This document shows, piece after piece, positions 21,264 to 32,343 of a stretch of 64,000 nucleotides of DNA. Each line of letters opens with the position of its first letter. The first letter of the stretch is position 1. This DNA comes from Pontederia crassipes. Taxonomy: Eukaryota; Streptophyta; Magnoliopsida; Commelinales; Pontederiaceae. Below the pieces are notes generated by a model that was not told the DNA's origin, searched no databases, and worked only from the letters and a program-made list of their open reading frames with translations. The stretch lies in assembly GCA_030549335.1 (NCBI GenBank), contig CM060195.1, positions 12,553,501 to 12,617,500 on the forward strand, read 5' to 3'. Made by a program: the position numbers and the translations under genes.

Positions 21264-23505
21264 TGATGTGAAAATTGATAATAGTAGCTAGCAAGTTCAC
21301 TAATCGCTCAAGTAATAGAGTGAAAAGTTTAGGTTGTCGATCCAACGATGAACTAATTTACTTCTCTATCAAACTTCAGAGGCTAATAGGAGACGACATA
21401 GCATTTTGGGGGTAAAAGTTGTGCAGAAAGTAAAAACTACAGAAATATAAAGAGGTAAAAAGATAAACGAAACTAAAACTAAAACTAAATTAAACTACCG
21501 ATGCATAGGTCCTTAGGAGACAAACTGATAGTACCAGGAAGTATTAAGTTTTCGATTGACGGATTAGAATCTACTTTAGGTATCGATTTTCTACCAGAAC
21601 AAATCAAGCTATCTCAATTTCCGATTTAATATAATATCTAAGATCATAATTAAATCAAATAGATATTGAGACGCATTAAATTGCATATTCTAACTATTGA
21701 TATCCATATAATGGTAATATTCAATAGACCGCATGGCACGTAATTCCATCAAGGATCCTACGATTATGTTATATAATGCTCTGACTTTTGAATTTTAAAT
21801 CAATTCTAGAGCTGTCATGCAAACTTAGGAAGACAATTCCCACAAGGATAATAGCCAACTAAAGATAACAATCGATCTCTAGAAAGTATTAGGAGCAGCA
21901 TATATAATCAAAAGAAACTAACTTTATTTAATGAAGCAGAGGTCTATGAGTCTACCTTTTAACAATAGAAGTATTACAAACCTAGAATAATAAATCTAAA
22001 TTAAGAACTAAGAACTAAAGTAATTTTAACTACAGGAAAGAACCACAAAAGAACTAAAGATAAAGAGATCTAATATCATACCAACATAAAGTAGAACAGA
22101 TAACATTCTTCGGGAATCACCGATGAACTACTGTTGAACTCTTGTCTAGAGTCGATCTAGCTGAAGTCTTCTCAGCAAGCCTTTAGAGTCTTCTCACGTT
22201 TGCAAGCCCTAGCATGGTTAAATCTGGCTGCCAGACGTCTCTTTTTATAGGGTCTCCAATTTCCAAGTGGCTTAGGAAGAAACAAAAATATTTCTCATAT
22301 GAAATAAGGTAATTTCGGAGTCCCATAGATTTTGAAAGTTTGGCCTTGTAAAACTCTGATATTTCTGATCTAATTAGTTTCCAATTGATCTTTAGGACAT
22401 AAGATAGGAGTTGGAGCCCTTGTTCATTAAGAATTCTTCCAAAAATATGTTTCTAATTCGATTTAGGTGTTTGTCACACCCTTTGCAATAGATTTAACGA
22501 CCAAATCAGAGTAAGAGTCGAATTTTTCCTTTCCTTCATGGGCCGTGAGAAGGATCTCACGGCCGTTATTCGAGCAATTTTTACTTTCGTTGCGCAACTT
22601 ATGTGCTTTCATGGCCCGTAACATTCTTCTAACAGCCCGTGAGGCTTGAACTAGGTCGCCTGATCATTATGTGATGTCCGTGAAGGACCTGTGGCGCCCT
22701 GTTAAACATGAACCTTGAAGTTCCTTCAGCGTGTAATGGCCCGTGAAGGTAAACCCATGGCCCGTTAGTTGATGATTAGTGATTCTGCACCTTCTGTGAT
22801 ACTAGTAAAAGCAATGTAACGGCTGGTGATGGTAATTTCTAGGGAGCATAACGGCCAGTTAAAAGCTTCTCACGGTCCGTTAAAATACATCAAAATCATA
22901 TCTCTTGTAGGAGCTGTGAGACTTCAATGATCCGTGAGACTTTGCAGTAACGGTCATGATAAAACCTTCACGGTCCGTAAGTAATCTTCGTTTGACCCAT
23001 GCGTTCCTTTGGCCCGTGAAATGCAATGCATGATTTAATATTTGGTCTTCACAGCCATGATGAAGATTTCATGAACCGTGAGACCACTGTCAGAGCCATG
23101 AAAATGGGTAGTTGATGCGTGAGTCAGTATGTCACGGCTCATAAGAAAGTGTTCACGGCCCGTGACACGCATTTCTTCTGTGCAATCTCTTTTGTTAGCA
23201 TCGTGAACGTCTGTTTGTGAGGTATGGTCAATCCCATAACGGCCATGATAATCTTATAATGGCCCATGACGAGGGATATTTTACATCTTATGAAAGTTTG
23301 GACTCCGTTTTGCGTGATTCTTCTTTTCCTTTGTTCCTCTGCCATTTTTATTCAAAATTCCTACAAAATCAAACAAACTAAAGGTAGATGACTACTTCCA
23401 AGAATTCATAGGAATAAATGTAAAAAAGAGATGCATGCTATGACTAAATTACATGAAATAAGCCTAAATGCAAGTCTACTTATATGTTGTAAAATGCATG
23501 CATCA
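21264..23505 (-). repeat. LTR of the second Athila-like element (left copy)
   Basis: 2242 bp, TGATGTGAAA to GCATGCATCA. The preceding five bases ACGGT resemble ATGGT after the third copy at 34915. The minus-strand TATA box is CTATAAAAAG at 22241-22250. The U3 side (22490-23300) is crowded with CACGGCCCGTGA-like motifs. The sequence matches 30231-32343 plus 34776-34915, and the partial copy at 27227. Confidence 0.85.
22241..22250 (-). promoter_or_regulatory. LTR core promoter TATA box
   Basis: CTATAAAAAG on the minus strand; the same box is at 31233-31242 in the third LTR copy. It separates the motif-dense U3 (to the right) from R/U5 (to the left). Confidence 0.6.
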
Positions 23506-23518
23506 AACACCCCCAAAC
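23506..23518 (-). other. Polypurine tract of the second Athila-like element
   Basis: The minus strand reads GTTTGGGGGTGTT directly before the LTR terminus TGATGCATGC, the expected second-strand primer position. Confidence 0.7.
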
Positions 23519-23931
23519 TTAAATCTTTGCTTGTCCTCAAGCAATGTTCAAGGAAAAACTCATGAAGTGATCATCTAATCATTGTTTCCACCATGTATGT
23601 TACCTATTTTCTTAGTGCCTTGTTTATTCATTCATTGCCAAAGTGTCTTTCCACGTTCCAAAATTTCCCAGCCTTGCAAAATTTCTGAATAGAAGACATT
23701 TTTAAACTTCTCCAAATTCAAATTCAACGATATGAAAATATCAATATTGAATAAACAAGTGTGGGATGAACTTATATATATATATATATATTTCTATGCT
23801 TTTCCATGCATTAATGATTTCGTGCTTTTCTATAGTATCTGTTTGCGCCTAGCTCTCAGTCAGAGAAAGTACGTCAGCTCAAATCTAGCAAAACTCGTCG
23901 GCCTGTCATAGCTGCTCGGTGTGCATTGTAT
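23519..23931. other. Non-coding 3' region of the second Athila-like element
   Basis: AT-rich stretch between the Athila-type ORF and the polypurine tract, including a (TA)n run at about 23773-23790. No gene is seen. Confidence 0.5.
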
Positions 23932-25033
23932 TCAACAACTGATGCATGGCAGAGAAATCAGTGAGGCAAGAGGCGGTAGGAGCACTCGTGTCAGGCTGTC
24001 CCTGAGAAGGCCTCGGGTCCTCCAGACGACGTCATCGTGGAACGGGCGGGGGAGAGGGGGGTTGCTCCGATGGGACAAATAGCTAATTGGCTTCGTTGGA
24101 GGGGTCGAATCGCCCGGTCTCACTATATGGAATGTGCAGATCATCCTTGTCTGACCGAAAGTAGCGGTCGTCCCCCTGTCCGGACCCCAGCTCCATGGTG
24201 CGGATAACATAATCGTCCAGTGACAAGGACCCTTCAAGCTGTGGCAGCTTGTCTAGGTCGAGATTTAGATGGATGGCGATAGGTGTGATCATCCCGTCGA
24301 TGACAATGTGGCCTTTGTCCTTGTTGGCTGCTTTGAGGAGTGTGCAGGCCAAAAATGCACCGACATTCACCAGAGTGGAGGTCGGCATGCAATACAATAT
24401 TAAAAGTTCCTAAGCATTAACACCTCTGCTGCTGTCTCTGCGGCAAAATAGCGTGTTGGAAAGGATCCTGTGCGCAAATCGAATGACAGGATTCTCGATA
24501 TATGTGGACTTGGCACGATGATAGTCCAAATGCCTTTCTCTTCTGATGCATGACTAGAACCTCAAAGCATTGAACTCCTTAGGGATGCGCAGGTGGCCGG
24601 TGTTGGGAAAGTTGAAGATGGCGTTGAACTTGGCCAGAGATAACTCGAACTCATGGTTGTATAGCTGGAAGGAGATGGCGGCCTGCCGAAGCCCAGTGGC
24701 CTCTAGGTGCTCCACCTTGAGGGAACATAAAAATTCCATTGTGATGTCCTCGTAGGTGGGCCACCACTGCTGTATGAAATAACCCATACCGATGTTAGAA
24801 AATAAAGACATGATAAATGGTTGGAGATTCCATATGTTCATGGCAGTCTGGTCTGGGAATCGAGTGGGATAGACACGAAGGAAATCCAAAGTCTGTTCTT
24901 GGGTTCGTGCTTCGGCGGAAAGCCACTCTCTAGTGGCGAGTTGAAGAAGCCGCGAGGTGGAGCCCTCTACGGTGATAGAGTTGTCACCCAGGCATTGGCA
25001 GCGGCGAACAAGAGCCTTCACGCGAGGAGCCAT
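23932..25033 (-). pseudogene. Athila-type ORF of the second Athila-like element, broken
   Basis: The start MAPRVKALVRRCQ is at 25033. Open segments are 25033-24554 and 24397-24083. The core shows QQWWPTYEDITMEFLCSLKV, ISFQLYNHEFELSLAKFN and FNFPNTGHLRIPKEFNA, the same family as the ORF at 8877-11096 but clearly diverged. A second segment carries a VNVGAFLACTLLKAA stretch followed by DGMITPIAIHLNLDLD. Stops at about 24552 and near 24410 and frame changes inactivate it. Confidence 0.8.
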
Positions 25034-26366
25034 CCAAAAGAAATGTTGTCACGGCCTATTAGAATGAGATAATGCCCGAAAACTCAATTCACGGGTCGTA
25101 AGAAAAGTCAACGGCCATCGCAGTGGACAAAATTAAACCTAACGAGCCGTTTATAAAGTTTCACAACCTTTACAGAATGTTAAAAAGGAAAACTGTAAAC
25201 ACGGCCCACGATTTTTGTTCACGATCCTGTCCTCCTGTCCATCATCAGAGAAGGATGACGAAGGATCTAGTGTTTGGTCGGCTGGCGAGATAGCGCTGGT
25301 CTGTTCGTCATGTCGTTGGTCGAAAAGGTGGCACCACTAACGATCTGTTTGTCGAAGAAGGGCGGCAGCATGAGACATCTACGGAGAGGAAGGTCAGTGG
25401 TGATTGTTGATGAAGAGGGCAGCGGTGCTGGGCTTGGATCGCAGCGGTCAGTGCAGTAGAAGATCATCGATGGGTAGCGAGGTACGTTTGATGTCAATGA
25501 AGTCCCATCGCCAGTCATAGGTGGTGCAATGGCCGTCGGAGTCCAAATCGCCGAAGTTGTGGAGATTTCTGAAGTTCTCCGTAGTACCTAATCGCCGATC
25601 CGCAGTGGCATAATCTGGCCGGAGCTGGAGACGACGAACGGAGCGCCGGCGATGATATGAAGATGGGGTGTTAAACTTACCCATCACGGACCTAGCTATA
25701 AATAGTCAGCAGTAGGGAGCCGTGAGGATCCTATCATGCCCCGTTAAAATATTAATGTCGGTTGGTGGTTGTTGAATGGTTCGCGAGTCGAGGGGTGCAG
25801 GTTACGAGGAGTTATGTGTGTTTTCTATGTGCACTCTGCGTGGCTCAATCTGGGTGGAAAAGGTTGGGCCTATCGAATAATGCCACGTGTTCTCCTATAA
25901 ATTGCCGACTGTGTTATTCACGTACCGTAAGAAGATTGTGACGCCCCATGAAATGGAGTGATGACACATGAATAGTGATGATGGGCCATGAGTCGGGGAA
26001 AAATAGAAGCTGTCGGAGCAGACCGAGATACTTACGACCAGTGTATCAAATCTAACACCCCGTGAAAAATTGTGTGCACGATGAGCTGGGTTTTGTGAGA
26101 CCCGTGAAAGTAGTCTAACAACCCGTGAAACATTGGTGGCGACCCGTTAAGAAAATATGTAGGGTCGTGACTCGGGAACTACAGAAGTCTATGGGGTGGA
26201 CGGAGTTACTTATGACCCGTGAAAGATTTGTAACGACTCATGAGATTTTGTGCATACATTGCGAAAACCTCCCGTGAGACCCGTGAAACGCCTATAACGA
26301 CCCATGACCTTTGTGGTAGCACCTATGAAAGGGGCCTAACGAGGCATGTGAAACATGGATAATGCA
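25034..26366. other. Motif-swarm non-coding stretch between the Athila ORF and gag
   Basis: No pol domain is recognisable. From about 25710 to 26470 the sequence consists largely of CCCGTGAAA / GGCCCGTGA / GACCCATGA variants every 20 to 40 bases, the same motif as in the LTR U3. Short ORFs at 25267-25687 are unrecognised. Confidence 0.65.
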
Positions 26367-27135
26367 TTAGGCATTTTGTGAGACCCGTGATATGACAATT
26401 ATGGCCCGTGATGAACAGTAAAACTTGTAAGTAGGTTCTGTGAGACTCGTGAGACATGAATAATGACCCATAGCTGTGTTTAGTGGTGTCGAACATTTAT
26501 AAAGCATATCATCATCATCTTGTCGAAAAGATCGGAGTTTGTTTCTCAGCTTTGCTACTTTCTGAGGTGGGCAATATTTGTTGATGAACTTGTCTACAAG
26601 TTGCGCCCAAGTCTTGATTGATCCTACAGGAAGAGTTTTCAGCCAAGTAAATGCTTTGTCTCTCAGGGAAAAGGGAAAAAAAGTTTGTCGTGACGCATCC
26701 ACAGAAAGTTAGGACTCTTAAAGGTGCTGCAAATGCGAAGAAATTTATCTAGATGATCATGAGGGTTCTCATGGAAAGCTCCGCCGAATTGATGTGCTTG
26801 AACCATGAGAGAAATGGCGGGGTTCAAATCGAAGTTATTTGTTGTGATTGTTGGAATCACGATGCTGGAGTTGGAGTTCAAATATTTAGCCGAGACATAA
26901 TCCCTCATGCTAAGTTCTTCTTCCTCCTCCTCTTCCTACTCAATTTGGTGGGGTTCCTGTTCAGCTTGGCGGCGTTCTTGTTTTCAGCCAACGTGTTCTT
27001 TCGTAGTAGTCGTGTTGTTCGTTCGATCTCAGGATCAAATTCTAGATGAGCTTTGGAACTTTGAGTATTAGGTCGAATGTCACGGTCCAAAGGCTCCAGA
27101 TTAGATGGCTTGCGAATGAATTGCGCAGCCACCAA
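26367..27135 (-). pseudogene. Gag of the second Athila-like element, frame-shifted
   Basis: Three open pieces carry gag signatures. 27135-26905 includes LEFDPEIERTTRLLRKN. 26908-26663 includes MRDYVSAKYLNSNSSIVIP and FGGAFHENPHDHLDKFLRIC. 26702-26367 includes FPFSLRDKAFTWLKTLPVGS, TWAQLVDKFINKYCPP and AKLRNKLRSFRQ, the capsid core of plant Ty3/gypsy gag. Frame changes lie near 26905 and 26690. The C-terminal half of gag is missing or unrecognisable. Confidence 0.8.
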
Positions 27136-27201
27136 ATGAAAGGAAACAGAAAGTAAAGAGTCTCAAAGTAACATAAAATATGAATAGAAAGTAAAGACTA
27201 G

Positions 27202-27220
27202 TTCCCCGGCAATGACGCCA
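27202..27220 (-). other. Primer-binding site, Asp-tRNA type
   Basis: The plus strand reads TTCCCCGGCAATGACGCCA, two mismatches from the Asp-tRNA 3' end, six bases from the LTR terminus at 27227. Confidence 0.85.
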
Positions 27221-27391
27221 AAAATTTGATGTGAAAATTGATAACAGTAGCTAGCAAGTGCACTAATCGCTCAAGTAATAAAGTGAAAAGTATAGGTTGT
27301 CGATCCCACGAGGAATTAATTTACTTCTCTACCAAACTTCAAAGGCTAATAGGAGACGACACAAGATTTTGGGGTAAAAGTTATGCAGAAA

Positions 27392-28658
27392 TGATGCATG
27401 ACATTTTATACATATTTATTTCATATCATTCAGTCTATTTTTCATAATTTTATTCTATTATATATAAACTTTTCCTCATTTTTAATTAAAACTTTCAAAG
27501 AATCAATTGATACCTAATTTGTTATTTTTATTTTTGCAGCAGCCAACATGGTCCATGTTAGCCAGCAATCACCATACCTTCAAAATATGAAAGATTGGGA
27601 GGAAATCACTCTACAATATAAAATATCCTCTGTTATTAATAGCACGATTTGTGTTGTTAATTTCGCAAGATCTCCTCAACCAAATCATTATATTTTGATT
27701 CATGCGGAATTGATTCACGTTGATTCTCAGGAGGCAGATGCATTTTCAACTATAAAAAGGGTTTCATATCACCTCACTTAGACATCCAAGTCTAGAATTC
27801 AAAATCCATTGCAAAGGCAAGAAGAGAGAGAGCCTCTGGTCGTCTACTCGGTGGAGATTCTTCCAGAGGAGTTTAGATAATTTTGAAGAGATTGTTTCTC
27901 CTTTTTTCTATCTTTAAATCTCTTATTTATCTCTCTGCTGCAATCTTGATAATTTCTCTATCTATGTAATAGAGTTATGATTAGGATCCATTTATGTTGG
28001 ACTTTTTAGATCGTTGAATAAGATTCACTATTCCGAATTTTCTGAATATGTATGTTGATTTTAATGCTATCTTCTGAGTACTCGATTTTAACCGTTGGTA
28101 TTATCGAGATTTGTTCTTTTGATCTCTCCCAGTTGATTGATCTTTCGATAAGCATTTCATATCCCATCTCTATTTACTCGGTTGAGATTTAGAGATTTGT
28201 GGATCATTAACTCACTCGGTTGAGGTGTTTTTGAGATAGGATTGCATCTCTAAAGCATCTTATCAAAAGTTAGCTAGAGATTGATTCGGCTGAACCTTCT
28301 CTTTCTAATATTGTGATAAGATAGTTAGGTCATATGGTATGAGACCTTTACTTTTTGACATCCTTTTCATCAGAAAATTCAGATTTGTTTTAGATCTTTT
28401 ATTGAAAGATATTGTTATCCTCATCTTGTCTGAACATTTCTGATTTATTTATTTTGAGACTTTAGGATGGATCAATTTTAATCTTCTTTGTTTTATTTAT
28501 TTTGAACCAAATATTACCTCTTTTCCTCATCTGATTAAATTAAGATAAAAGATAAAGATAGACTAGTCGTCGTGGGTTCGACACTCTTCTCATTCTTTAT
28601 TACTTGATTCGACCTAGTGCTCTTGCTAGTATTTGCGCTATATAAAATTATCGCGTCA
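27392..28658 (+). mobile_element. Solo LTR (Ty3/gypsy type), plus orientation
   Basis: 1267 bp, TGATGCATGA to TATCGCGTCA, flanked by exact 5-bp duplications AGAAA (27387-27391 and 28659-28663). The TATA box CTATAAAAAGGG is at 27751-27762. Near the end is a U5-like stretch which, read in reverse, resembles the U5 of the Athila-like LTRs (a GAGCACTAGG..GTCGAACCCACGA pattern). It has no internal region, so it arose by LTR-LTR recombination. The short ORF at 27548-27781 is not a gene. Confidence 0.9.
27751..27762 (+). promoter_or_regulatory. LTR TATA box of the solo LTR
   Basis: CTATAAAAAGGG sits 360 bases from the LTR start, consistent with a U3/R boundary shortly downstream. Confidence 0.55.
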
Positions 28659-28697
28659 AGAAAGTAAAAATTACATAAATATAAAGAGGTAAAAAGT

Positions 28698-29896
28698 TAA
28701 ATGTTTGAGGATGCATACAATGAGAAGATGGTTGAGAAATACGGAGATGATCCGAGTACTCGACCACTAGAGATTCATGTTTTTAATTTATATAACACCT
28801 TATGTGTTTGTGTTTTTTTTATGTTATATAACTTATATAATCTATAATGTTTATATGATTGTATATTTTTTCTATTTCGTAGAGCACCCTGCTGTTTGTG
28901 AGGAGGTGGCCGACACGACACGAGGATACCTGCATGCCCTAGGAGGAGCAGAGAGGATATGCAGGCGGCCCATCTGCTCTGAACTCATCCACTGCACCTG
29001 TTGTGACACAGCTATCACAACAGATATCGCAGGAGGTGTCGCAGCAGTGTTCGCAACAGTTATCATAGCAGTTGGCTCCTTTATTGTAGGCGATTCAGGA
29101 ATTGATCCCGCCGCAGAATAAATCCTCACGAGGCCAAGGACCAATCACGTCGGGAACGAATGTCCGGAATGACAACAACTCCCAAATTTAGGATAAAAAC
29201 TTTTGCATGATTTAGGTATACTTTTTTTACTTATACATTTGTTATTAGATATATGTGTAGTAGTTATACTTTTGTTAGTTCAATTTATAACTTTTCATAT
29301 TGTTATCTTTGATATGATGCATGTGATGAATGATGAATGCATTTATATGCATTATATAATTGTATGGTGTGAGAAGGGAAGAAAATATGACAATAATGGA
29401 GCAAAAATATCTGAAATTAGTGCCTCTATAGGGTCTCAATGGCATCGCATGCATAGTCGATCCTACTTTAAATATATCATCCTTAGTGTCACATTTGCGT
29501 TGACATATTGAGCGTCACATTAGCGTCGCCTTGGAGACCCGTGAATTAAAACATTGGCGCCACCGTAGCGCCGAACTAGTGTCGACGTAGTATAACCTTA
29601 GTCACTTGAGCATCGGAATAGCGTTACGAAATTTTATGCCACTTTCGTGTCGCGTTAGCGACACAACTCGAATCTCGCAATGACACTTTACAACGTCGAG
29701 GTAGCATCGACAGTTGATGCTAGTCGTGTCGCCTTCTGTTTTGGTGCCATTGTGATGCTATTAGCTACCGATTACAAGCGTCTCACATTTTCGGCGCTAG
29801 GTCGACGCTAAAGAGACGCTATTATTTTTAGACACGCATTAGCGCCTCAAAAGCATCACCATTGATGTGTCACTGTTCCCCTGTTTACTTGTAGTG
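28698..29896 (+). mobile_element. Duplicated CACTA 3' end with intact TIR
   Basis: This is a copy of 19769-20966. It contains the last exon(s) of the second CACTA gene (28704-29120), the subterminal repeats (about 29500-29860) and the TIR CTGTTTACTTGTAGTG at 29881-29896, ending in the canonical GTAGTG. It joins upstream to a truncated Athila LTR rather than to CACTA sequence, so it is one end only. Confidence 0.8.
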
Positions 29897-30230
29897 CAAA
29901 TTCTCTAAACAAGAACACAAGAATTCTCTCTAATTCTTCCATCTTACAAAGAATGCTCAAACTTAGGAACTAGAAGAGCGAAGGGATGATTTTGCAAAAT
30001 TGAGCTCTAGAAAATGCTTTAGACTTGAAGGATGATATAGAGTAATTTCCCTTGCTTCGATAATCTTTCTTCAATCTTTAGAATCCATGTTATAGGTTTT
30101 TCTTCAAAATATGACCATTGCAAGACTTTTGGAAAAGTTAAACTTGTGCTGCCACTTCTGAAGTGGACACCTGTGTTATTTCGGTCGTCCATCTCGTATG
30201 TTGTCTTTTGAACTTGACGCCCAGAACAGT
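29897..30230 (-). mobile_element. SIRE/Maximus-like LTR fragment, second copy
   Basis: A copy of 20967-21263 that also retains about 45 bp next to the CACTA end (AACAAGAACACAAGAATTC region, typical of the SIRE LTR end). Read on the minus strand it continues the LTR piece at 34916-35205. Confidence 0.6.
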
Positions 30231-32343
30231 TGATGCAAAAATTGATAACAGTAGCTAGCAAGTGTAGTAATCGCTCAAGTAATAAAGTGAAAAGTATAGG
30301 TTCTCGATCCTCGAGAAACTAGTTTACTTCTCTATCAAACTTCAGAGGCTAATAGAAGATGACATAAGATTTTGGGGTAAAAGTTGTGCAGAAAGTAAAA
30401 ACTACAGAAATATAAAGAGGTAAAAAGATAAAGGAAACTAAAACTAAAACTAAATTAAACTACCGATGTATAGATCCTTAGGATGATGTATCATAAGATA
30501 GACAAACTGATAGTACCAGAAAGCATTAAGTTGTTTCGATTGATGGATTAGAATCTACTCTAGGTATCGATTTTCTATCAGAACAAATCAAACTATCTCA
30601 ATTTTTTATTTAATATAATTACTCTATCTAAGATCATAATTAAATCAAATAGATATTGAGACACATTAAATTTCATATTCTAGACTATTGATATCCATAT
30701 AATGGTAATATTCAATAGACCGCATAGCACGTAATTCCGTCAAGGATCCTACGAGTATGTTATATAATGCTCTGACTTCTGAACCTTAAATCAATTCCAG
30801 AGCTGTCATGCAAACTTAGGACGACAATTCCCACAAGGATAATAGCCAACTGAAGATAACAATCAATCTCTGAAAAGCATTAGGAGCAGCATATATAATC
30901 AAAAGAAAATAACTTTATTTAATGAAACAGAGGTCTATGAGTCTGCCTTTTAACAACATAAGTATTACAAACCTAGAACAATAAATCTAAATTAAGAACT
31001 AAGAACTAAAGTAATCTTAAACTACAAGAAAGAACCACAAAAGAACTAAAGATAAAGAGATGTAATATCATCCCAACATAAAGTAGAACAAATAACACTC
31101 TTTGGGAATCACCAATTAACTGCTACTGAACTCTCGTCTAGAGTCGATCTAGCCGAAGTCTTCTCATAAAGCCTTTAGAGTCTTCTCACATTTGTAGGAC
31201 CTAGCATGATTAATTGTGGCTACCAGACGTCTCTTTTTATAGGGTCTTCGATTTCCAAGTGGCTTTGGAAGAAATAGAAATATTTTCCATGTGAAATAAG
31301 GTAAATTCGGGGTCCCATAGGTTTTGAAAGTTTGCCTTGTAAAACTCTGAAATTTCTGGCCTAATTAGTTTCCAATTGACTTTAGGACATACCATAGGAG
31401 TTGAGTCCTTGTTCGTTGAGAATTCTTTCGAAAATATGTTTCTAAGTCGATTTAGGTGTCTGTCATGCCCCCTGCAATAGATTTAATGGCCAAATTAGAG
31501 TCGGAGTCAGATTTTTGTTTTCCTTCACGGGATGTGAGAAGGATCTCACAGCCATTATTCGAGCAATTTTTACTTTCATTGTGCAACTTATGTGCTTTCA
31601 CGGCCCGTAACATTCTTCTAACGGTCTGTGAGCCTTGAACTAGGTCGCCTGATCATTTTGTGATATCCGTGAAAGACTAAGGTGCTCCGTTAACATGAAC
31701 CTTCAAGTTCCTTCAGCATGTAACAACCCGTGAAGGTAAACCCACAGCCCGTTAGTTGATTATTTGTGATTCTGCACCTTTTGTGATATCCGTAAAAGCA
31801 ATATAACGGTCGGTGATGGTAATTGGGGAGCGTAACGGTCCATTAAAAGATTCTCACGGTCTGTTAAAATACATCAAAATCAAATTTCATGTAGGAGCCG
31901 TGAGACTTCAATGATCCGTGAGACTTTGTAATAACGGCCGTGATAAAACTTTCACGGTCCATAAGTAATCTTCATTTGACCCATGCATTCCTTTGGCCCG
32001 TGAAATGCAATGTGCGTCGTAATATTTGGTCTTCACGGCCGTGATGAAGATTTTACGACCCGTGAGACCACTGCCAGAGCTGTGAAAATGGGTAGTTGAT
32101 GCATGAGTCAGTATCTTAAGATAGTGTTCACAGCCCGTGACACGCATTTCTTCTGTGCAATCTCTTCTGTAAGCATGGTGAACGTTTGTTTGCGAGTCGT
32201 GGCCGATCCCATAACGGCCGTGATAATCTTATAACAGCCCGTACGAGGGATATTTGACATCTTATGAATGTTTGGACTCCTTTTTGCATGATTCTTCTTT
32301 TCCTTTGTTCCTCTGCCATTTTTATTCAAAATCCCTGCAAATT

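Larger units (their letters stand above)
27227..28697 (-). repeat. Truncated 5' LTR of the second Athila-like element, split by a solo LTR
   Basis: LTR sequence runs 27227-27391 and 28659-28697, collinear with the first part of 21264-23505. It is interrupted by the solo LTR at 27392-28658. At about 28698 it joins CACTA sequence corresponding to 19769 instead of continuing, so the LTR is truncated at the junction of the tandem duplication. Confidence 0.8.
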
